DNA of 37,168 nt from an uncultured Photobacterium sp. (GCF_947039875.1 NZ_CAMRAN010000039.1:1-37168), one strand, 5' to 3'; counted from the first letter of the stretch, positions 1 to 12,322 are shown. Notes: generated by a model from the letters alone, not told the origin. Numbers and translations: made by a program.

Positions 1-1588
<1,588 letters not shown>

Positions 1589-1621
1589 CATCAAGTCACT
1601 GTTTATAAAGCAGCTTTTTTC

Positions 1622-1659
1622 CTTACAGTAACATCTATCTCAATGGATGTTACTGTAAG
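1622..1659. repeat. Perfect 14-bp inverted repeat between trxB and cydD
   Basis: CTTACAGTAACATC at 1622-1635 is repeated as its exact reverse complement at 1646-1659, with a 10-nt loop. There is no T tract on the 3' side in either direction (the T run at 1615-1620 precedes the repeat on the plus strand), so it is not a standard intrinsic terminator. It may be a Rho-dependent or mRNA-stabilising hairpin at the end of trxB, or a protein-binding site. Confidence 0.6.
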
Positions 1660-1697
1660 AGCATTTACCATAAATACCGTAATGAAACCTTATTTAT

Positions 1698-3470
1698 ATG
1701 GATAAACAATTACAACGCGATTTGACCAAATGGTTAAAATCCCAAAGTAAACTCGCCAAACGTTGGATGATGTTCAGCATTAGCCTAGGGTTTATTTCGG
1801 GATTATTGCTTGTCGGGCAAGCGGCTTTATTAGCCAATATTTTGCATCAACTGATCATGGAACATACCGATAAATACCAGCTTGTTAATCAGTTTGTTGG
1901 TCTTATTGTTATCGTTGGTTTACGTGCATTATGTAGCTGGGGACGAGAAATTTGTGGTTATCGCTGTGGTGAACAAATTCGACTCCATATTCGTCAACTG
2001 ATTCTCAACCGTTTACAAAACCTTGGGCCTGCTTATATAAAGGGCAAACCTGCTGGTGTATGGGCAAGTTTAGTGCTTGAGCAAGTCGAAGAAATGCAAG
2101 ATTTCTTTGCTCGTTATCTGCCACAAATGTCACTCGCAGTATTAATTCCGGTGGTTATTTTAGTGGTGGTATTCCCACTAAACTGGGCTGCTGGTTTAAT
2201 CTTCCTCATTACTGCGCCGTTAGTGCCGTTTTTTATGGCATTAGTGGGTTTAGGTGCAGCAGATGCTAACCGTCGTAATTTTAAGGCGTTACAGCGTTTA
2301 TCCGGTCATTTCTATGATCGTTTACAAGGCTTATCAACTCTACGGTTATTTAATCGCGTTGATACTGAAGCTGAAAATTTGAATGCGGCTTCTCATGTAT
2401 TACGTAAACGCACCATGGAAGTACTACGACTCGCCTTTTTATCATCAGCGGTATTAGAATTTTTCTCGGCAATTTCAGTTGCTATTGTCGCAGTGTATTT
2501 TGGTTTCGCTTTCATTGGCGAACTTAATTTCGGTAACTATGGTATTCCTGTATCACTCTTTACTGGCTTATTTGTATTAGTGCTCGCACCTGAGTTTTAT
2601 CAACCACTGCGTGATCTAGGTACGTTCTACCATGCTAAAGCGCAAGCCATTGGTGCGGCTGAATCAATTGTTGAATTTTTAAACATTGAAGCGGATGAAA
2701 TGAGTCACGGTGATACAGCATTACCTCATCCTGATGCGATTCACATCACCGTAACTGATCTTGAGGTGCTGAGTCCTGAAGGTCAAATATTGGCAGGCCC
2801 ACTGAGCTTTACCATTAATACCAAAGAACATGTGGCGTTAATTGGTCCAAGCGGTGCAGGTAAAACCAGTTTACTCAATGCTCTACTTGGCTTTTTACCT
2901 TATCGTGGCAGTATCAAAATAAATGATGTTGAACTCAATCAACTTAAGCATGATCAATGGCGTCAGGCTATCAGTTGGGTTGGTCAGAATCCATTATTAG
3001 TCCATGGTTCTGTACGAGATAATATTACGCTTGGTAATCCAAGTGCCAGTAATAGCGATGTCGACCAAGTTGCTCGCCAAGCCTATGCTGATGAATTTAT
3101 TCAACGTTTAGAAAAAGGCTATCAACATCATGTTGGTGACCGTTCGGGTGGTTTGTCTGTAGGTCAAGCACAGCGTATTGCTGTTGCGCGAGCAATGTTA
3201 CAAAACGGCGCTTTTTGGCTACTTGATGAACCCACAGCAAGTCTTGATGCTAACAGTGAACGTTTAGTGCTAGAAAGTTTGGCTATGGCGGTTACTGATC
3301 GCACCACACTAATGGTGAGTCACCGTCTAGATCAACTGCATGCTATGGACCGCATTCTGGTTATGGATAACGGTAAATTAGTTCAAAATGGGGCTTTTGA
3401 TACCATTAGTCATCAAGGTTTATTAGCTGACATGCTCACATCTACTGATAAGAGGGATCTCGATGCGTAA
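1698..3470 (+). CDS. cydD: ABC exporter CydD half-transporter (cysteine/glutathione export, cytochrome bd assembly)
   Basis: Inner-membrane half-transporter that pairs with CydC; the heterodimer exports cysteine and glutathione (and is reported to bind haem) and is needed to assemble cytochrome bd oxidase. The 590-residue protein has an N-terminal transmembrane part (about 20-320, hydrophobic spans near 28-48, 146-186 and 250-300) followed by an ATPase domain. That domain carries Walker A GPSGAGKT (383-390), signature LSVGQ (486-490) and Walker B WLLDEP (507-512). As far as I recall, V for G in the signature is normal for CydD. It overlaps cydC by 8 nt, which suggests translational coupling. 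The Shine-Dalgarno sequence before the ATG is weak. Confidence 0.95.
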   Translation: MDKQLQRDLTKWLKSQSKLAKRWMMFSISLGFISGLLLVGQAALLANILHQLIMEHTDKYQLVNQFVGLIVIVGLRALCSWGREICGYRCGEQIRLHIRQLILNRLQNLGPAYIKGKPAGVWASLVLEQVEEMQDFFARYLPQMSLAVLIPVVILVVVFPLNWAAGLIFLITAPLVPFFMALVGLGAADANRRNFKALQRLSGHFYDRLQGLSTLRLFNRVDTEAENLNAASHVLRKRTMEVLRLAFLSSAVLEFFSAISVAIVAVYFGFAFIGELNFGNYGIPVSLFTGLFVLVLAPEFYQPLRDLGTFYHAKAQAIGAAESIVEFLNIEADEMSHGDTALPHPDAIHITVTDLEVLSPEGQILAGPLSFTINTKEHVALIGPSGAGKTSLLNALLGFLPYRGSIKINDVELNQLKHDQWRQAISWVGQNPLLVHGSVRDNITLGNPSASNSDVDQVARQAYADEFIQRLEKGYQHHVGDRSGGLSVGQAQRIAVARAMLQNGAFWLLDEPTASLDANSERLVLESLAMAVTDRTTLMVSHRLDQLHAMDRILVMDNGKLVQNGAFDTISHQGLLADMLTSTDKRDLDA

Positions 3471-5187
3471 TTTAATCCCTTACCTTAAACTCTACCGTAA
3501 ACACTGGTTTGGTTTAACCTTAGGCATGATTTTAGGATTATTGACACTATTATCAGCCATCAGTCTATTAACGTTATCCGGTTGGTTCATTGCCGCTTCT
3601 GCCGTGGCTGGTCTAACCCTGATTAGTAGCCAAGCGTTCAATTACATGGTGCCAGGTGCTGGCGTACGTGGCTTTTCTATGGCACGTACAGCAGGACGGT
3701 GGGCAGAACGGGTTGTTAGTCATAACGCGACCTTTAAACTACTCGCTGATTTACGGTTATTCTTTTTTCGAAAACTGACACCATTGATTCCAGGTCGTCA
3801 TGCAAATTTACGTGATGCCGACTTACTTAATCGCTTAGTGGCAGATGTTGATGCAATGGATCACGTCTATCTGCGTTTAGTTAGCCCACTGATTATCGGT
3901 GTGCTAGGCATTGTTATTGTGACGGGCTTTTTAGCTTGGTTTGATCCCACTATTGGTTTTACTCTTGGTGGCATCTTATTAGCATTAATGATTATTTTAC
4001 CGATTGTTTTTTATCGTTTAGGTAAGCGCAATGGTGAAACATTAACTCACGCTAAAGCAAACTACCGCATTACGTTATTAGATTGGATTCAAGGTCACGC
4101 TGAATTATTGCTGTTTAATGCAGAAGAACGTTACCGTCAACAAGCAGAAGCAGAACAAGATAAATTACTTGATGCTCAGCGAAAAATGGCAGGGTTAACC
4201 GGTATTGCTAATGGCTTATTAATGGCAGCTACAGGCTGGACGTTAGTGATTATCCTGTGGATTGCAGCCAACGGTATTGCAGGTCATGCACCCGATCCTT
4301 TTGTAGCAATGGTGGCTTTTACTACCATGGCAAGTTTTGAAATGATGATGCCAGTGGCGGGTGCATTTCAGTATTTAGGCCAAACATTATCATCGGCAAA
4401 GCGTCTTAATGAAATTATTGAAGCAACGCCTGATACTGTGTTTGATCCTCAAGGTTATAACGCAGTAGCCCGTGGTGATATTTGTTTTAATGACATCAGC
4501 TACACCTATTACGGCAGTGATAAACCCGTTGTTAAACACTTATCACTGAATATTAAGCAAGGTGAAAAATTAGCCTTACTTGGCCGTACAGGTTGTGGTA
4601 AATCAACTTTATTACAATTACTCACCCGCAGCTGGGATCCACAACAAGGATCGATTGCCATTGATGGTGTACCACTGCCAACATGGAGTGAACCTGCATT
4701 ACGTAATGCCATTACGGTTGTTAGCCAACGCGTCGATATATTTAATGGCTCACTACGTGAAAACCTTGTCTTAGCTAAACCAAATGCGACTGAGCAACAA
4801 TTTGTGGATGTACTCAATAAAGTCGGTTTAAGCAGTCTGCTTGATGACAATGGTTTAGATACATGGCTTGGTGACGGTGGTCGTCATATTTCCGGTGGTG
4901 AACGTCGTCGAATCGGTATTGCCCGCGCATTACTTCATGATGCTCCAATTCTGTTATTAGATGAACCGACCGAAGGGCTTGATCGTCGAACTGAGCAGCA
5001 AATATTACGTTTATTGCTTGAATTTGCCAAAGACAAAACAGTGTTATTTATTACTCACCGTTTAGTTGGGCTCGATAGCATGGATCAAATTTGCTTAATG
5101 GATGAAGGTGAGATCATTGAACGCGGTCAGCATCAACAATTGCTGGCTCAAAATGGTCGTTATGCTGAATTATGTCACCGAATTTAA
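3463..5187 (+). CDS. cydC: ABC exporter CydC half-transporter
   Basis: Partner of CydD in the inner-membrane thiol exporter. The 574-residue product has membrane spans near 15-60, 140-185 and 250-300, then an ATPase domain with Walker A GRTGCGKS (374-381), signature ISGGE (476-480) and Walker B ILLLDEP (496-502). The ATG lies inside the last codons of cydD (8-nt overlap) and follows GAGGGA, so the two subunits are probably made in equal amounts. A strong terminator follows at 5218-5253, which closes the cydDC unit. Confidence 0.95.
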   Translation: MRNLIPYLKLYRKHWFGLTLGMILGLLTLLSAISLLTLSGWFIAASAVAGLTLISSQAFNYMVPGAGVRGFSMARTAGRWAERVVSHNATFKLLADLRLFFFRKLTPLIPGRHANLRDADLLNRLVADVDAMDHVYLRLVSPLIIGVLGIVIVTGFLAWFDPTIGFTLGGILLALMIILPIVFYRLGKRNGETLTHAKANYRITLLDWIQGHAELLLFNAEERYRQQAEAEQDKLLDAQRKMAGLTGIANGLLMAATGWTLVIILWIAANGIAGHAPDPFVAMVAFTTMASFEMMMPVAGAFQYLGQTLSSAKRLNEIIEATPDTVFDPQGYNAVARGDICFNDISYTYYGSDKPVVKHLSLNIKQGEKLALLGRTGCGKSTLLQLLTRSWDPQQGSIAIDGVPLPTWSEPALRNAITVVSQRVDIFNGSLRENLVLAKPNATEQQFVDVLNKVGLSSLLDDNGLDTWLGDGGRHISGGERRRIGIARALLHDAPILLLDEPTEGLDRRTEQQILRLLLEFAKDKTVLFITHRLVGLDSMDQICLMDEGEIIERGQHQQLLAQNGRYAELCHRI

Positions 5188-5217
5188 TCAAGCATTAACC
5201 CTCTAAAACGCAGTTAA

Positions 5218-5253
5218 CGCCAATAATCCCCGCTGATTATTGGCGTTTTTTTT
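5218..5253 (+). terminator. Intrinsic terminator after cydDC
   Basis: A perfect 11-bp stem, CGCCAATAATC (5218-5228) with GATTATTGGCG (5235-5245), has a 6-nt loop and is followed directly by eight T residues. It ends the cydDC transcript before aat. Confidence 0.92.
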
Positions 5254-5314
5254 ATCCGTCGTTAAATGTTATATTGCCATTAGTAGCCTTTGACTTGCAT
5301 GTTGTTGATAATAA

Positions 5315-6019
5315 ATGACGATTTATATACCTGAAATTGATCCTTCATCATTACTATTTCCAGATCCAACAACAGCCCTTACTGATCCTAATGGATTACT
5401 GGCTTTTGGTGGTGATCTTAGCCCACAACGTTTACGTCAAGCTTACCGTCACGGCATTTTTCCATGGTATTCACAAGGCGAACCTATTTTATGGTGGAGC
5501 CCCACTCCGCGGGGGATCTTTATTCCACAACAATTTACTCCCAGTAAAAGCGTACGCAAATTTATGCGAAAAACCCCTTATACCATTACCTTAAATCAGG
5601 CCTGTCACGCGGTGATCCGTCAATGCGCAGAGTCTCGTGGTCCTGAACACACATGGATCACTGAAGCAATGATTGCGGCTTATCAGAAATTACATGATGA
5701 GGGTGACTGTCACTCGGTAGAAGTATGGCAAGATCAGCAATTAGTCGGTGGCTTTTACGGGGTTGCCGTAGGGAGTGTTTTTTGTGGTGAATCAATGTTT
5801 TCTGTTGCTGATAACGCCTCAAAAATTGCGTTATGGTATTTCTGTCACCATTTTTCAAGCCACGGTGGTACTCTCATTGATTGCCAAATGATGAATCCCC
5901 ATCTAGCCTCTTTAGGTGCCCGTGAATTAAACCGCCCTGCTTTTCTAACGCAATTGCATCAACAACGAGATAGTACCTTACCCACTACCTGCTATCACCC
6001 TCAAACTTTAGTATTATAA
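5315..6019 (+). CDS. aat: Leucyl/phenylalanyl-tRNA--protein transferase
   Basis: Cytosolic aminoacyl-transferase that adds Leu or Phe from charged tRNA to proteins with N-terminal Arg or Lys, making them substrates for ClpS-ClpAP. The 234-residue length matches the family. Recognisable blocks are the N-terminal GLLAFGGDLSP, the motif HGIFPWY, WWSPTPRG, the central GGFYGVAVG with FCGESMFS, and DCQMMNPHL near the C terminus. The ATG at 5315 has a poor Shine-Dalgarno sequence, but the protein start matches the family. The gene is followed 8 bp later by bpt, which has a related job, and both lie close to clpA and clpS. Confidence 0.96.
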   Translation: MTIYIPEIDPSSLLFPDPTTALTDPNGLLAFGGDLSPQRLRQAYRHGIFPWYSQGEPILWWSPTPRGIFIPQQFTPSKSVRKFMRKTPYTITLNQACHAVIRQCAESRGPEHTWITEAMIAAYQKLHDEGDCHSVEVWQDQQLVGGFYGVAVGSVFCGESMFSVADNASKIALWYFCHHFSSHGGTLIDCQMMNPHLASLGARELNRPAFLTQLHQQRDSTLPTTCYHPQTLVL

Positions 6020-6027
6020 ATGAATTG

Positions 6028-6723
6028 ATGATGAAAGAATTATCCTTACAACTAGGTCTTACACCTGAAAGTGACTGTAATTACTTACCACAACAACGTG
6101 ATCAACTTGGTGTTGTAATGGATCAACCGTGGCTAAACCCAAATGGCTATGATCTATTAATTAGCTCTGGTTATCGCCGTAGCGGTAGTGTTATTTATAA
6201 ACCAATGTGTAAAAGCTGTAATGCTTGTACTCCGTTGCGGATTAATTGCACCGAGTTCACCCCCTCTAAGAGCCAAAAGCGGCAACAAAACCAACTCAAA
6301 AAGCTACAATGGGAATTTAAACAACAATTAGATCCCGATTGGTTTGCACTCTATGAACGTTATATTACAGCTCGTCATGCTAGTGGCTCAATGTTTCCAG
6401 CCAATAAAGAACAATTTTTTGACTTTATTAGTGCGCCATGGATGAACACTGCGTTCTTACATCTCTATCAAGATAATCAATTAATTGCGGTCGCGATTAC
6501 CGATGTATTTCCTGATTCACTCAGTGCGGTATATAGCTTTTTTGAGCCTGAACATAAATTATCATTAGGGACATTATGTGTCCTATTGCAAATTGAAGTT
6601 TGCAATCAAACACAGCGTCAGTGGCTCTACCCTGGCTATCAAATCGATCAATGCCGAGAGATGAATTACAAAATACGTTTTGTGCCACATCAAAAATTAA
6701 TCAATGGTGAATGGATTACTTAG
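6028..6723 (+). CDS. bpt: Aspartate/glutamate leucyltransferase (bacterial protein transferase)
   Basis: Member of the ATE/Bpt family, which transfers Leu from Leu-tRNA to proteins with N-terminal Asp or Glu. Bpt proteins are related to eukaryotic arginyltransferase; E. coli K-12 lacks one. The product has about 231 residues. Visible features are the cysteine cluster MCKSCNACTP, SGYRRSG upstream of it, a charged segment around SQKRQQNQLKK, the central ARHASGSMF, and YPGYQIDQC near the C terminus. A TTG at 6025 and ATGs at 6028 and 6031 are all in frame; 6028 or 6031 is likelier than TTG. Its placement between aat and infA links it to the N-degron genes. E. coli has aat directly beside infA, so this is an extra gene by comparison. 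Confidence 0.93.
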   Translation: MMKELSLQLGLTPESDCNYLPQQRDQLGVVMDQPWLNPNGYDLLISSGYRRSGSVIYKPMCKSCNACTPLRINCTEFTPSKSQKRQQNQLKKLQWEFKQQLDPDWFALYERYITARHASGSMFPANKEQFFDFISAPWMNTAFLHLYQDNQLIAVAITDVFPDSLSAVYSFFEPEHKLSLGTLCVLLQIEVCNQTQRQWLYPGYQIDQCREMNYKIRFVPHQKLINGEWIT

Positions 6724-6931
6724 TTATTATAAAAAAATCAAAGCGGTCAAAATAACCGCAACAATGACTTATTTACATCACCTTTTGTTAATTAGCTGAG
6801 AAAAAATGGATTAATCGCGAACAAAAGCTGACAAAAACAGCTAGCAAGGGTAAAATTACGTCCTAAACTTTACACTCAAACAGTTTCAAGGCATTATCCA
6901 GCCCGATCAAGATGAATGGCTGGTAGCCTAA

Positions 6932-7159
<228 letters not shown>

Positions 7160-7188
7160 TCTTTCTCTAAAAGATTAGTGCTGCAAAT

Positions 7189-7219
7189 AAAACCCAGCCT
7201 GTTTGCTGGGTTTTATTTT
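7189..7219 (+). terminator. Intrinsic terminator of infA
   Basis: A 10-bp stem, AAAACCCAGC (7189-7198) with GCTGGGTTTT (7205-7214), has a 6-nt loop and is followed by ATTTTA. It lies 30 bp after the infA stop codon. Confidence 0.9.
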
Positions 7220-7250
7220 AGCGGATGATAATCACAAGTAGTCATAACAT

Positions 7251-7290
7251 AAAAACGCCGCAGATAGTTGTTACTACCTACGGCGTTTTT
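7251..7290 (-). terminator. Terminator of clpA, possibly bidirectional
   Basis: AAAAACGCCG (7251-7260) and CGGCGTTTTT (7281-7290) form the base of a long hairpin with further pairing inside (TAGT/ACTA). Read on the minus strand it follows the clpA stop by 30 bp and ends in TTTTT. The A/T flanks also allow it to back up the infA terminator on the plus strand. Confidence 0.87.
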
Positions 7291-7320
7291 GCTTATGTAA
7301 AATACACTAACAAGATTTTA

Positions 7321-9591
7321 TTAGTGGGCAGCTTCCATCTCACTACTGAATTGGAAATCTAGTTCACCATTAATGTAATCAACGCGTACTGAACCACCAT
7401 TAACTAATGAACCAAACAACAATTCATTGGCAAGTGGTTTTTTAAGGTTCTCTTGAATCACACGCGCCATTGGACGTGCGCCCATAGCCTTGTCATAGCC
7501 TTTATTTGACATCCACTCACGTGCACGCTCAGAGACTTCCATTGAGACACCACGCGCATCTAGCTGTGCTTGCAGTTCGACAATAAACTTATCGACCACT
7601 TGACCAATAATGTCTTTTTCTAAGTGGTTAAACCAAATGATATTATCAAGACGATTACGAAATTCTGGTGTAAATACACGTTTGATCTCTGCCATCGCAT
7701 CATGGCTATGATCTTGCTGAATAAGACCAATCGATTTACGTACTGTTTCCGTCACACCGGCGTTAGTTGTCATCACAAAAATAACATTACGAAAATCAGC
7801 CTTACGACCATTATTATCAGTAAGGGTACCGTTATCCATTATTTGTAATAGCAAATTAAACACATCAGGGTGTGCTTTTTCAATTTCATCGAGCAAGACA
7901 ACTGAGTGAGGATTTTTAATTACTGCATCAGTTAATAAACCACCTTGGTCATAACCGACATAACCAGGAGGTGCACCAATTAAACGACTCACTGTATGAC
8001 GTTCCATGTACTCAGACATATCAAAACGCAATAGCTCAATACCCATCGTACGCGCTAACTGTACCGTTACTTCTGTTTTACCAACACCTGTTGGGCCAGC
8101 AAATAAGAATGAACCAACCGGTTTATTATCAGCACTGAGTCCTGCACGACTTAGTTTGATCGCTTCTGTTAATACATCAATCGCACTATCTTGGCCAAAG
8201 ACCAACATTTTCAATCTTTTATCAAGGCTTTGCAGTACATCACGATCACTGCTTGAAATTGACTTCTCAGGAATACGTGCCATTTTAGCGATCATCGCTT
8301 CAATATCACCGACATTGACTGTTTTTTTACGGCGGCTGGCTGGTGCTAAACGACAACGCGCCCCCGCTTCATCAATCACATCAATCGCTTTATCGGGTAA
8401 ATGACGCTCATTAATATATTTTGCAGATAACTCAACCGCAGCACGAATCGCTTTATTGGTAAAACGAACTTCATGGTGCGCTTCATATTTTGATTTCAAG
8501 CCCATCAAAATTTTAGTGGTGTCGTCTAATGAAGGCTCAACAACATCAATTTTTTGGAAACGACGCGACAATGCACGCTCTTTCTCAAAAATATTGCTGT
8601 ATTCTTGATAGGTTGTTGACCCCATGCAACGAAGCTTACCACTACTTAATAATGGCTTGAGTAAATTAGCCGCATCCACTTGACCACCAGATGCTGCACC
8701 CGCGCCAATAATGGTATGGATTTCATCAATAAATAAAATCGCATGTTCTTCTTTTTCAAGCTGCTTCAAAATGCCTTTAAAACGCTTCTCAAAATCACCA
8801 CGGTACTTAGTACCCGCTAATAATGAACCAATATCAAGCGAATAAATTACACAGTCTTGAATAATTTCAGGCACTTGTCCTTCAACAATTCGCCATGCAA
8901 GGCCTTCAGCAATAGCCGTTTTACCGACGCCCGCTTCACCCACTAATAGCGGATTATTTTTACGACGACGGCAAAGCACTTGTACAGTACGCTCAAGTTC
9001 TTTATCTCGGCCAATCAGAGGATCAATACCACCCGATTTGGCAAGTTGATTGAGGTTTGTGGCAAAATTCTCAAGTTTATCTTCTGAGCTTGCTTGTTCG
9101 GTACGTTGTTCTTCGTTATTGCCTATCTCTGACGGATTTACATCATCATTATCACTGCCTTTCACAGTGCCATGAGAAATAAAATTCACCACATCAAGAC
9201 GACTAATATCACTTTTTTTAAGCAAGTATGCTGCATGTGATTCTTGCTCACTAAAAATCGCAACCAATACATTCGCACCAGTCACTTCATTACGGCCAGA
9301 AGATTGAACATGGAACACTGCACGTTGTAACACTCGTTGAAAACTCAATGTGGGCTGGGTTTCTCGGCTCTCGTCATCCACTGGAATTAAGGGTGTTGTT
9401 TGTTCAATAAAAGAATCTAGCTCTTTACGTAACAGGTCAAGATCAGCACGACACGCTAATAACGCCTCTTGTGTGGCGACATTATCTAACAGTGCCATCA
9501 ATAAATGTTCTACCGTCATAAACTCATGACGCTTTTCCCTTGCTCGTGCAAATGCACCGTTTAAGCTTGCTTCAAGTTCTTTATTTAGCAT
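7321..9591 (-). CDS. clpA: ATP-dependent Clp protease ATP-binding subunit ClpA
   Basis: AAA+ unfoldase that feeds substrates, including ClpS-delivered N-degron proteins, to ClpP. The 756-residue protein has an N-domain (about 1-145), a first ATPase module with Walker A GEAGVGKT (218-225) and Walker B ILFIDE (285-290), and a second with Walker A GPTGVGKT (499-506) and Walker B VVLLDE. The ClpP-docking IGL tripeptide is at 621-623. I chose the ATG at 9591 because GGAGG lies at ideal distance and the protein then starts MLNKELEA, as in the family; an in-frame upstream start at 9615 would add eight unusual residues. clpS lies 48 bp upstream on the same strand. Confidence 0.97.
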   Translation of the reverse strand: MLNKELEASLNGAFARAREKRHEFMTVEHLLMALLDNVATQEALLACRADLDLLRKELDSFIEQTTPLIPVDDESRETQPTLSFQRVLQRAVFHVQSSGRNEVTGANVLVAIFSEQESHAAYLLKKSDISRLDVVNFISHGTVKGSDNDDVNPSEIGNNEEQRTEQASSEDKLENFATNLNQLAKSGGIDPLIGRDKELERTVQVLCRRRKNNPLLVGEAGVGKTAIAEGLAWRIVEGQVPEIIQDCVIYSLDIGSLLAGTKYRGDFEKRFKGILKQLEKEEHAILFIDEIHTIIGAGAASGGQVDAANLLKPLLSSGKLRCMGSTTYQEYSNIFEKERALSRRFQKIDVVEPSLDDTTKILMGLKSKYEAHHEVRFTNKAIRAAVELSAKYINERHLPDKAIDVIDEAGARCRLAPASRRKKTVNVGDIEAMIAKMARIPEKSISSSDRDVLQSLDKRLKMLVFGQDSAIDVLTEAIKLSRAGLSADNKPVGSFLFAGPTGVGKTEVTVQLARTMGIELLRFDMSEYMERHTVSRLIGAPPGYVGYDQGGLLTDAVIKNPHSVVLLDEIEKAHPDVFNLLLQIMDNGTLTDNNGRKADFRNVIFVMTTNAGVTETVRKSIGLIQQDHSHDAMAEIKRVFTPEFRNRLDNIIWFNHLEKDIIGQVVDKFIVELQAQLDARGVSMEVSERAREWMSNKGYDKAMGARPMARVIQENLKKPLANELLFGSLVNGGSVRVDYINGELDFQFSSEMEAAH

Positions 9592-9639
9592 AAGGCACCT
9601 CCCCCTAAAAACCACTCAATATGGCGTGCCGGAAAAAGA

Positions 9640-9960
9640 TTATGCTTTTTCCATCGTACACAATAACGGGTGTTCATTTTCCCGCGCGTACATCATTACT
9701 TGCGCAACTTTAGTTTCTGCTACTTCGGCTGTGAAAGTGCCACAAATGGCTTTACCTTCATAATGCACCGCAAGCATCAACTGAGAAGCTTTCTCCAGAT
9801 CCATGGAAAAAAATGTTTGTAACACATCAATCACAAAATCCATCGGTGTATAGTCATCATTATTTAGTACTACTTTATACATCGATGGCGGCTTAACTTG
9901 GATTTCTTCTTTATCTAATACATCAGATTCAGGATTCATCCATTCATATAACTTACTCAT
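9640..9960 (-). CDS. clpS: ATP-dependent Clp protease adaptor ClpS (N-recognin)
   Basis: Adaptor that binds N-terminal Leu, Phe, Tyr or Trp and hands the protein to ClpA. The 106-residue product has a flexible N-terminal tail (about 1-25) and then the ClpS fold. Substrate-pocket residues are visible as Asn34-Asp35 in the [11 protein letters not shown] block and His66 in [11 protein letters not shown]; these positions equal those of E. coli ClpS. It is transcribed with clpA and lies divergently from cspD, the enteric arrangement. The Shine-Dalgarno sequence is weak. Confidence 0.97.
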   Translation of the reverse strand: MSKLYEWMNPESDVLDKEEIQVKPPSMYKVVLNNDDYTPMDFVIDVLQTFFSMDLEKASQLMLAVHYEGKAICGTFTAEVAETKVAQVMMYARENEHPLLCTMEKA

Positions 9961-10180
9961 AGTTTTATCTTAGTTCATTAATTCGAGAGCTGGCTATAGC
10001 CAAGTTAATAAAAGATTTTATCTAAATGTTACAAACAACACTTGACTGACTAGTTAATTTTACTACATTGTAAATTATAGTAGATATAATCTGCATCAAA
10101 CTCGCATTAGTATGCAATCAGACATTACTCGATGAGCAACTAATGTCAAACGGAACTTGAATGCAAAAAGGATGTATAGC

Positions 10181-10402
10181 ATGGCAACAGGTACAGTGAA
10201 ATGGTTCAATAACGCCAAAGGATTTGGTTTCATCTGCCCAGAAGAAGGTGAGGATGATATTTTTGCTCACTATTCAACAATTCAGATGGATGGTTACCGA
10301 ACACTCAAGGCTGGTCAGCAAGTAAACTACGAAGTTCAAACAGGCCCTAAAGGTTACCATGCCAGTGCTATTACTCCCGCACAAGGCGATGAAGCCAAAT
10401 AA
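10181..10402 (+). CDS. cspD: Cold-shock-domain protein CspD
   Basis: Single-domain OB-fold nucleic-acid-binding protein of 73 residues. RNP1 KGFGFI (13-18) and RNP2 DIFAH (26-30) are intact, and YRTLKAGQ follows. In E. coli CspD is a stationary-phase inhibitor of replication rather than a cold-shock protein; position next to clpS and the sequence both favour cspD over cspA-type paralogues. The ATG at 10181 follows AAGGA; a TTG at 10157 is in frame but would add eight residues foreign to the family. A TATAAT hexamer at 10085-10090 could be its -10 box, without a good -35 box. Confidence 0.93.
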   Translation: MATGTVKWFNNAKGFGFICPEEGEDDIFAHYSTIQMDGYRTLKAGQQVNYEVQTGPKGYHASAITPAQGDEAK

Positions 10403-10428
10403 GCAGATGTCGTATTAATTGCACATTA

Positions 10429-10455
10429 AGAGGTGAGTTATCTCACCTTTTATTT
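10429..10455 (+). terminator. Intrinsic terminator of cspD
   Basis: AGGTGAG (10431-10437) pairs with CTCACCT (10442-10448) across a 4-nt loop, followed by TTTATTT. It lies about 28 bp after the cspD stop codon. Confidence 0.85.
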
Positions 10456-10873
10456 GTTAACTCGAAACCAAAACTTTAACCGCTGATACAATATACCAAT
10501 AACACTTCGACTTCGACAGTCATCTGTTGCTATTAATCTTTTGTATATGTTTTTATGCTGAAAAATCGAACAATTACGTAAAGTTACCGTTTTTTACTCC
10601 TTATTTATATTGAATAAAACACGCATGAAAATACAGCATTGATTCTAGTATTAAAAACAAGAACAAAACCACATAATATTTAACAAAACAGACACATTAA
10701 CGGTGTTTCATTTCTATCCTATGCTAATATTAGTTAACTTCCAATACTGATAAACGTCTCTTACTCTCTGTTTGAGAGTTAGCGCACGAGAGTATGATAC
10801 ATGTAATCACATTGTCGACAGCCTATTGGCATAATACTCTATACATCTCATCAATAGCATAATATTACCGTTA
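10456..10873. other. AT-rich spacer between convergent cspD and icd
   Basis: About 420 bp with no convincing coding frame or RNA gene. Two visible details are a tandem CTTCGA pair near 10506-10517 and a small CTCTC-TGTTT-GAGAG hairpin near 10764-10778. Neither has a T tract or another sign of function. Confidence 0.5.
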
Positions 10874-10902
10874 TAAAAAAGCCCAGCCAATGCTGAGCCT
10901 TA
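10874..10902 (-). terminator. Intrinsic terminator of icd
   Basis: On the minus strand AAGGCTCAGC pairs with GCTGGGCTTT (two G-U pairs) and runs into a T tract. It starts about 24 bp after the icd stop codon. Confidence 0.83.
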
Positions 10903-10925
10903 TGTGTTTTAAACTGCGGTAATGG

Positions 10926-12179
10926 TTACATTTGCTCAATCATATCATCAGCAAATTCTGAACATTTACGTAAGTTAGCGCCATCCATTAGACGTTCAAA
11001 ATCATAGGTTACGGTCTTATTACTGATCGCCGCTTCCATTGAACTAATAATCAAATCAGCCGCTTCTGTCCAACCCATATGACGTAACATCATTTCAGCA
11101 GAAAGAATCAATGAACCAGGGTTAACTTTATCTTGGCCCGCATATTTAGGTGCCGTGCCGTGCGTTGCTTCAAATAAAGCCACACCATCACCAATGTTAG
11201 CACCTGGAGCAATACCAATACCGCCCACTTGAGCAGCTAAAGCATCCGAAATGTAATCACCATTTAAGTTCATAGTGGCAATAACATCGTACTCTTCAGG
11301 GCGCAGTAAAATCTGTTGTAAGAAAGCATCGGCAATACAATCTTTAATAACAATCTCTTTGCCCGTCTTTGGATTTTTTAATGTCATCCAAGGACCGCCA
11401 TCTAGTAATTCTGCACCAAATTCTTGTAGAGCGACATCATAGCCCCAATCTTTAAATGCGCCTTCGGTAAATTTCATGATGTTACCTTTATGCACTAAGG
11501 TTAACGAATCACGATCATTATCAATGGTATATTGAATTGCTGCACGTACTAGACGTTTAGTTCCCGCTTCTGATACCGGTTTAATACCGATACCACATTG
11601 TTGTGGGAAACGAATTTTTGTTGCACCCATTTCTTGCTGTAAGAATTGAATGACTTTATCAGCTTCCGGTGTGCCCGCTTGGTATTCAACACCCGCATAA
11701 ATATCTTCTGAATTTTCGCGGTAAATAACCATATCAGTTAATTGAGGACGTTTAACAGGACTTGGAACACCATCAAAATAGCGAACAGGTCGAACACAAA
11801 TATAGAGATCAAGTTCTTGACGTAATGCGACGTTAAGAGAACGAATACCGCCACCAACAGGGGTTGTTAGTGGACCTTTAATAGCAACTTTGTATTCACG
11901 AATAAAATCAAGAGTTTCTTGTGGAAGCCATGCGTCATCACCGTAAACTTGGGTTGATTTCTCACCGGTGTAGATTTCCATCCACTCAATTTTTCGATCG
12001 CCGGCGTACGCTTTTTTAACTGCGGCATCAACAACTTTAATCATTGCTGGACTTACATCGATCCCGATACCGTCACCTTCAATGTACGGAATAATCGGGG
12101 TATTAGGAACAACCAATTTACCTTCAGCATCTACTGTGATTTTCTGACCAGCTGTCGGTATAATTACTTTACTATCCAT
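10926..12179 (-). CDS. icd: Isocitrate dehydrogenase (NADP+)
   Basis: TCA-cycle enzyme converting isocitrate to 2-oxoglutarate with NADP. The 417-residue length fits the E. coli type. The substrate-binding and phosphorylation loop is intact: Ser114 in [11 protein letters not shown] corresponds to the regulatory serine of the E. coli enzyme. Arg residues in ALRQEL and CVRPVRY follow. The C-terminal [19 protein letters not shown] block is typical of NADP-dependent forms. I chose ATG 12179 because AGGAG lies seven bases upstream; an in-frame ATG at 12200 is less likely. It is divergent from rluE, as in enterics. Confidence 0.97.
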   Translation of the reverse strand: MDSKVIIPTAGQKITVDAEGKLVVPNTPIIPYIEGDGIGIDVSPAMIKVVDAAVKKAYAGDRKIEWMEIYTGEKSTQVYGDDAWLPQETLDFIREYKVAIKGPLTTPVGGGIRSLNVALRQELDLYICVRPVRYFDGVPSPVKRPQLTDMVIYRENSEDIYAGVEYQAGTPEADKVIQFLQQEMGATKIRFPQQCGIGIKPVSEAGTKRLVRAAIQYTIDNDRDSLTLVHKGNIMKFTEGAFKDWGYDVALQEFGAELLDGGPWMTLKNPKTGKEIVIKDCIADAFLQQILLRPEEYDVIATMNLNGDYISDALAAQVGGIGIAPGANIGDGVALFEATHGTAPKYAGQDKVNPGSLILSAEMMLRHMGWTEAADLIISSMEAAISNKTVTYDFERLMDGANLRKCSEFADDMIEQM

Positions 12180-12322
12180 TTTAAATCTCCTAGCATCCAT
12201 TTGTTATCATTTTGTAAGAAGCGAGCAAATCATACTTTAAATTTTATCAATACGTCAATTGTGTAATTTTTCACGTATAATAAGCCTGTCCAACTCATCA
12301 ACTCTTACAACAACGCGTATTT

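Noticed and set aside
6743..6759. Terminator after bpt (GCGGT/ACCGC)
   Set aside because: The stem is only 5 bp and the only A/T run is on the upstream side, so it would not work for bpt.
7160..7320. tRNA-Ser gene between infA and clpA as in E. coli
   Set aside because: The 161-bp gap holds only two terminator hairpins and cannot fold as a tRNA.
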